From contig JAQTNM010000089.1 of assembly GCA_028713875.1 (NCBI GenBank), positions 1-6,690 on the forward strand: a stretch of DNA of 6,690 bases, in the 5' to 3' direction. Below are positions 5,502 through 6,690 of the stretch, one piece after another (position 1 is the stretch's first letter; every line of letters begins with the position of its first letter). Source of the stretch: Candidatus Omnitrophota bacterium (GTDB lineage: Bacteria > Omnitrophota > Gorgyraeia > Gygaellales > Profunditerraquicolaceae). A program made the position numbers and the translations under genes. Under the pieces are notes generated by a model. That model worked only from the letters and a program-made list of their open reading frames with translations, searched no databases and had not been told where the DNA came from.

Positions 5502-6690
5502 ATGTTAAATGGCAGCTATCTGGAAACAAAGAAGACAAATAATGTGCCTCGCCTGCCTTTGGAAGGCAACATTGACCTTACCTACCGTTGCAATAATACT
5601 TGCCGCCACTGTTGGTTAAGAATTCCGTTTGATTCAAAAGCATCCAAAAACGAGCTTTCGTTCGTAGAAATAAAAAGAATAGCTGATGAAGCAAGAAAAA
5701 TGGGCTGCCGCAGATGGTCTATTTCAGGCGGCGAGCCGATGCTGCGGCCAGATTTTGCAGAAATATTCGGTTATCTTACCAGCAATTTTAATTCTTATTC
5801 TATAAATACCAACGGCACATTGATTACTCCCGGGATTGCCAGGCTCTTAAAAAGAAAAGGCTCAAAAATGGTCTCCCTTTACGGAGCAACTGCCGAAGTC
5901 CACGACCACATCACTCGTAACCCCGGCTCGTTCGAGATGGCTATGCGCGGCTTCAGATATTTAAAGGAAGCAGGCGCAGGTTTTGTAGTTCAGATTATTC
6001 CAATGAAGGATAATTATCATCAGCTTAAAGGCATGGTTAAGCTAGCAGAGTCTTTAAGCCCGCATTACCGGATTGGAGCGGCGTGGCTTTATCTATCTGC
6101 CTGCGGCGATGTCCAGAGGAACCAGGGGATAATGCTCCAGAGGATACCGCCTAAAGAAGTAATTGAATTAGATAAGCCGGATTTATCTTATGAGGACCGG
6201 ATAGAGAAGGAAGCCCGTAACTGCCGCAATACAAATGAGAACGGCCATTTGTTCGCCTCCTGCATAAATTCAAAGCGCGATTTTCATATTGACCCTTACG
6301 GGAAGATGACCTTTTGCTGCTTTATCAAGGACCCCGCTCTCCGCTACGATTTAAGAAAAGTAAGTTTTAAGGAGGTTTGGGAAAAGTTTATCCCTTCCTT
6401 AGCTAATAAAATTAAAGCAACAAAAGAATACAAGGATAATTGCGGCTCCTGTGGATTCAGAAAAGACTGCAAGTGGTGTCCGGTTTATGCCTATCTTGAA
6501 CACCGCAACTTTAACGCCAAAGTTAATTATCTTTGTGCCGTAGCCAAGAAAAACAGGGAATTCAAAGAGAATTGGCAAAAGAACCACAGGCGTTATTTTA
6601 ACATCGCCGATATTACCATCCAGGTAGAGTCGGATCTGGCCATAACGGGAAATACATTCCATCCTAAATTTAATTATTTTGAAATTGATG
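5502..6690 (+). CDS. Radical SAM/SPASM peptide-maturase-like protein (3' end outside window)
   Basis: The frame is open from ATG 5502, just after an in-frame TAA at 5496-5498, to the window edge, giving 396 residues so far. The radical SAM cluster motif is C30-x3-C34-x2-C37 (C-N-N-T-C-R-H-C-W), and G-G-E-P at 76-79 is the SAM-binding motif. A SPASM domain follows: C254, G268-x4-C272 (plus C273), then C314-x2-C317-x5-C323-x2-C326 and C345, the usual layout for auxiliary [4Fe-4S] clusters. SPASM enzymes commonly modify ribosomal peptides, and the Cys-rich peptide gene upstream is the obvious candidate substrate. The sequence continues past the SPASM domain with I-T-I-Q-V-E-S-D-L and T-F-H-P-K-F, which suggests a further C-terminal domain. 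No clear ribosome site precedes ATG 5502; GTG 5544 is a less likely start. Confidence 0.88.
   Translation, partial: MLNGSYLETKKTNNVPRLPLEGNIDLTYRCNNTCRHCWLRIPFDSKASKNELSFVEIKRIADEARKMGCRRWSISGGEPMLRPDFAEIFGYLTSNFNSYSINTNGTLITPGIARLLKRKGSKMVSLYGATAEVHDHITRNPGSFEMAMRGFRYLKEAGAGFVVQIIPMKDNYHQLKGMVKLAESLSPHYRIGAAWLYLSACGDVQRNQGIMLQRIPPKEVIELDKPDLSYEDRIEKEARNCRNTNENGHLFASCINSKRDFHIDPYGKMTFCCFIKDPALRYDLRKVSFKEVWEKFIPSLANKIKATKEYKDNCGSCGFRKDCKWCPVYAYLEHRNFNAKVNYLCAVAKKNREFKENWQKNHRRYFNIADITIQVESDLAITGNTFHPKFNYFEID

Noticed and set aside
6399..6662. Minus-strand 87-codon frame at the right end
   Set aside because: It is antisense to the SPASM domain, whose Cys pattern fixes the true frame.
1..6690. 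tRNA, rRNA, CRISPR arrays, insertion sequences or attachment sites
   Set aside because: No regular direct-repeat array, transposase frame or terminal inverted repeats, and no tRNA or rRNA-like sequence was seen by eye.

Overview
The window reads as chromosomal DNA of a bacterium with moderate G+C genes and AT-rich intergenic stretches. It has sigma70-type promoters (TTGACx, 17-nt spacer, TAnnnT) and Shine-Dalgarno sites, and two genes appear to use TTG starts. Two radical SAM enzymes suggest an anaerobe. The mix of a GT39-like membrane glycosyltransferase, an FAD-oxidoreductase tail and RiPP-like radical SAM cassettes would suit an uncultivated Gram-negative lineage such as Omnitrophota. That taxonomic guess rests on impression only and is weak.

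Layout, all genes on the + strand. (1) Positions 1-1833: the C-terminal end of an FAD-dependent oxidoreductase, then a 541-residue multi-pass GT-C/ArnT-like glycosyltransferase. This looks like an envelope or glycan operon that ends at an AT-rich terminator-like hairpin near 1904-1928. (2) Positions 1953-2406: a good promoter, a leader of about 218 nt able to form mutually exclusive hairpins, and a 66-residue Cys-containing small peptide (TTG start at 2206). (3) Positions 2655-4889: a near-consensus promoter and a 727-residue B12-binding-type radical SAM enzyme with an unassigned C-terminal region of about 300 residues. (4) Positions 5005-5302: another near-consensus promoter, a leader in which the ribosome site may be masked, and a second 66-residue Cys-rich peptide. 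(5) Positions 5502 to the window end: a radical SAM/SPASM peptide-maturase-like enzyme. It runs off the window and has already entered an extra C-terminal region.

The main result is that the two small peptides are related. Both are 66 residues with the calls made here. Their first 32 residues align without a gap and share K-W-x-x-P-x-L-x-V-L-V, S23, V27-L28 and C31-K32. Their Cys/Gly-rich C-terminal halves diverge. This leader-plus-variable-core pattern, beside two different classes of radical SAM enzyme, points to a ribosomally made and post-translationally modified peptide (RiPP) locus with two precursors. The aromatic-x-x-P-x-L motif resembles the YxxPxL leader motif that RRE domains bind in lasso-peptide systems. 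The product, the chemistry and the enzyme-precursor pairing cannot be read from the sequence. No transporter, leader peptidase or RRE/PqqD-like gene is visible here; they may lie beyond the right edge.
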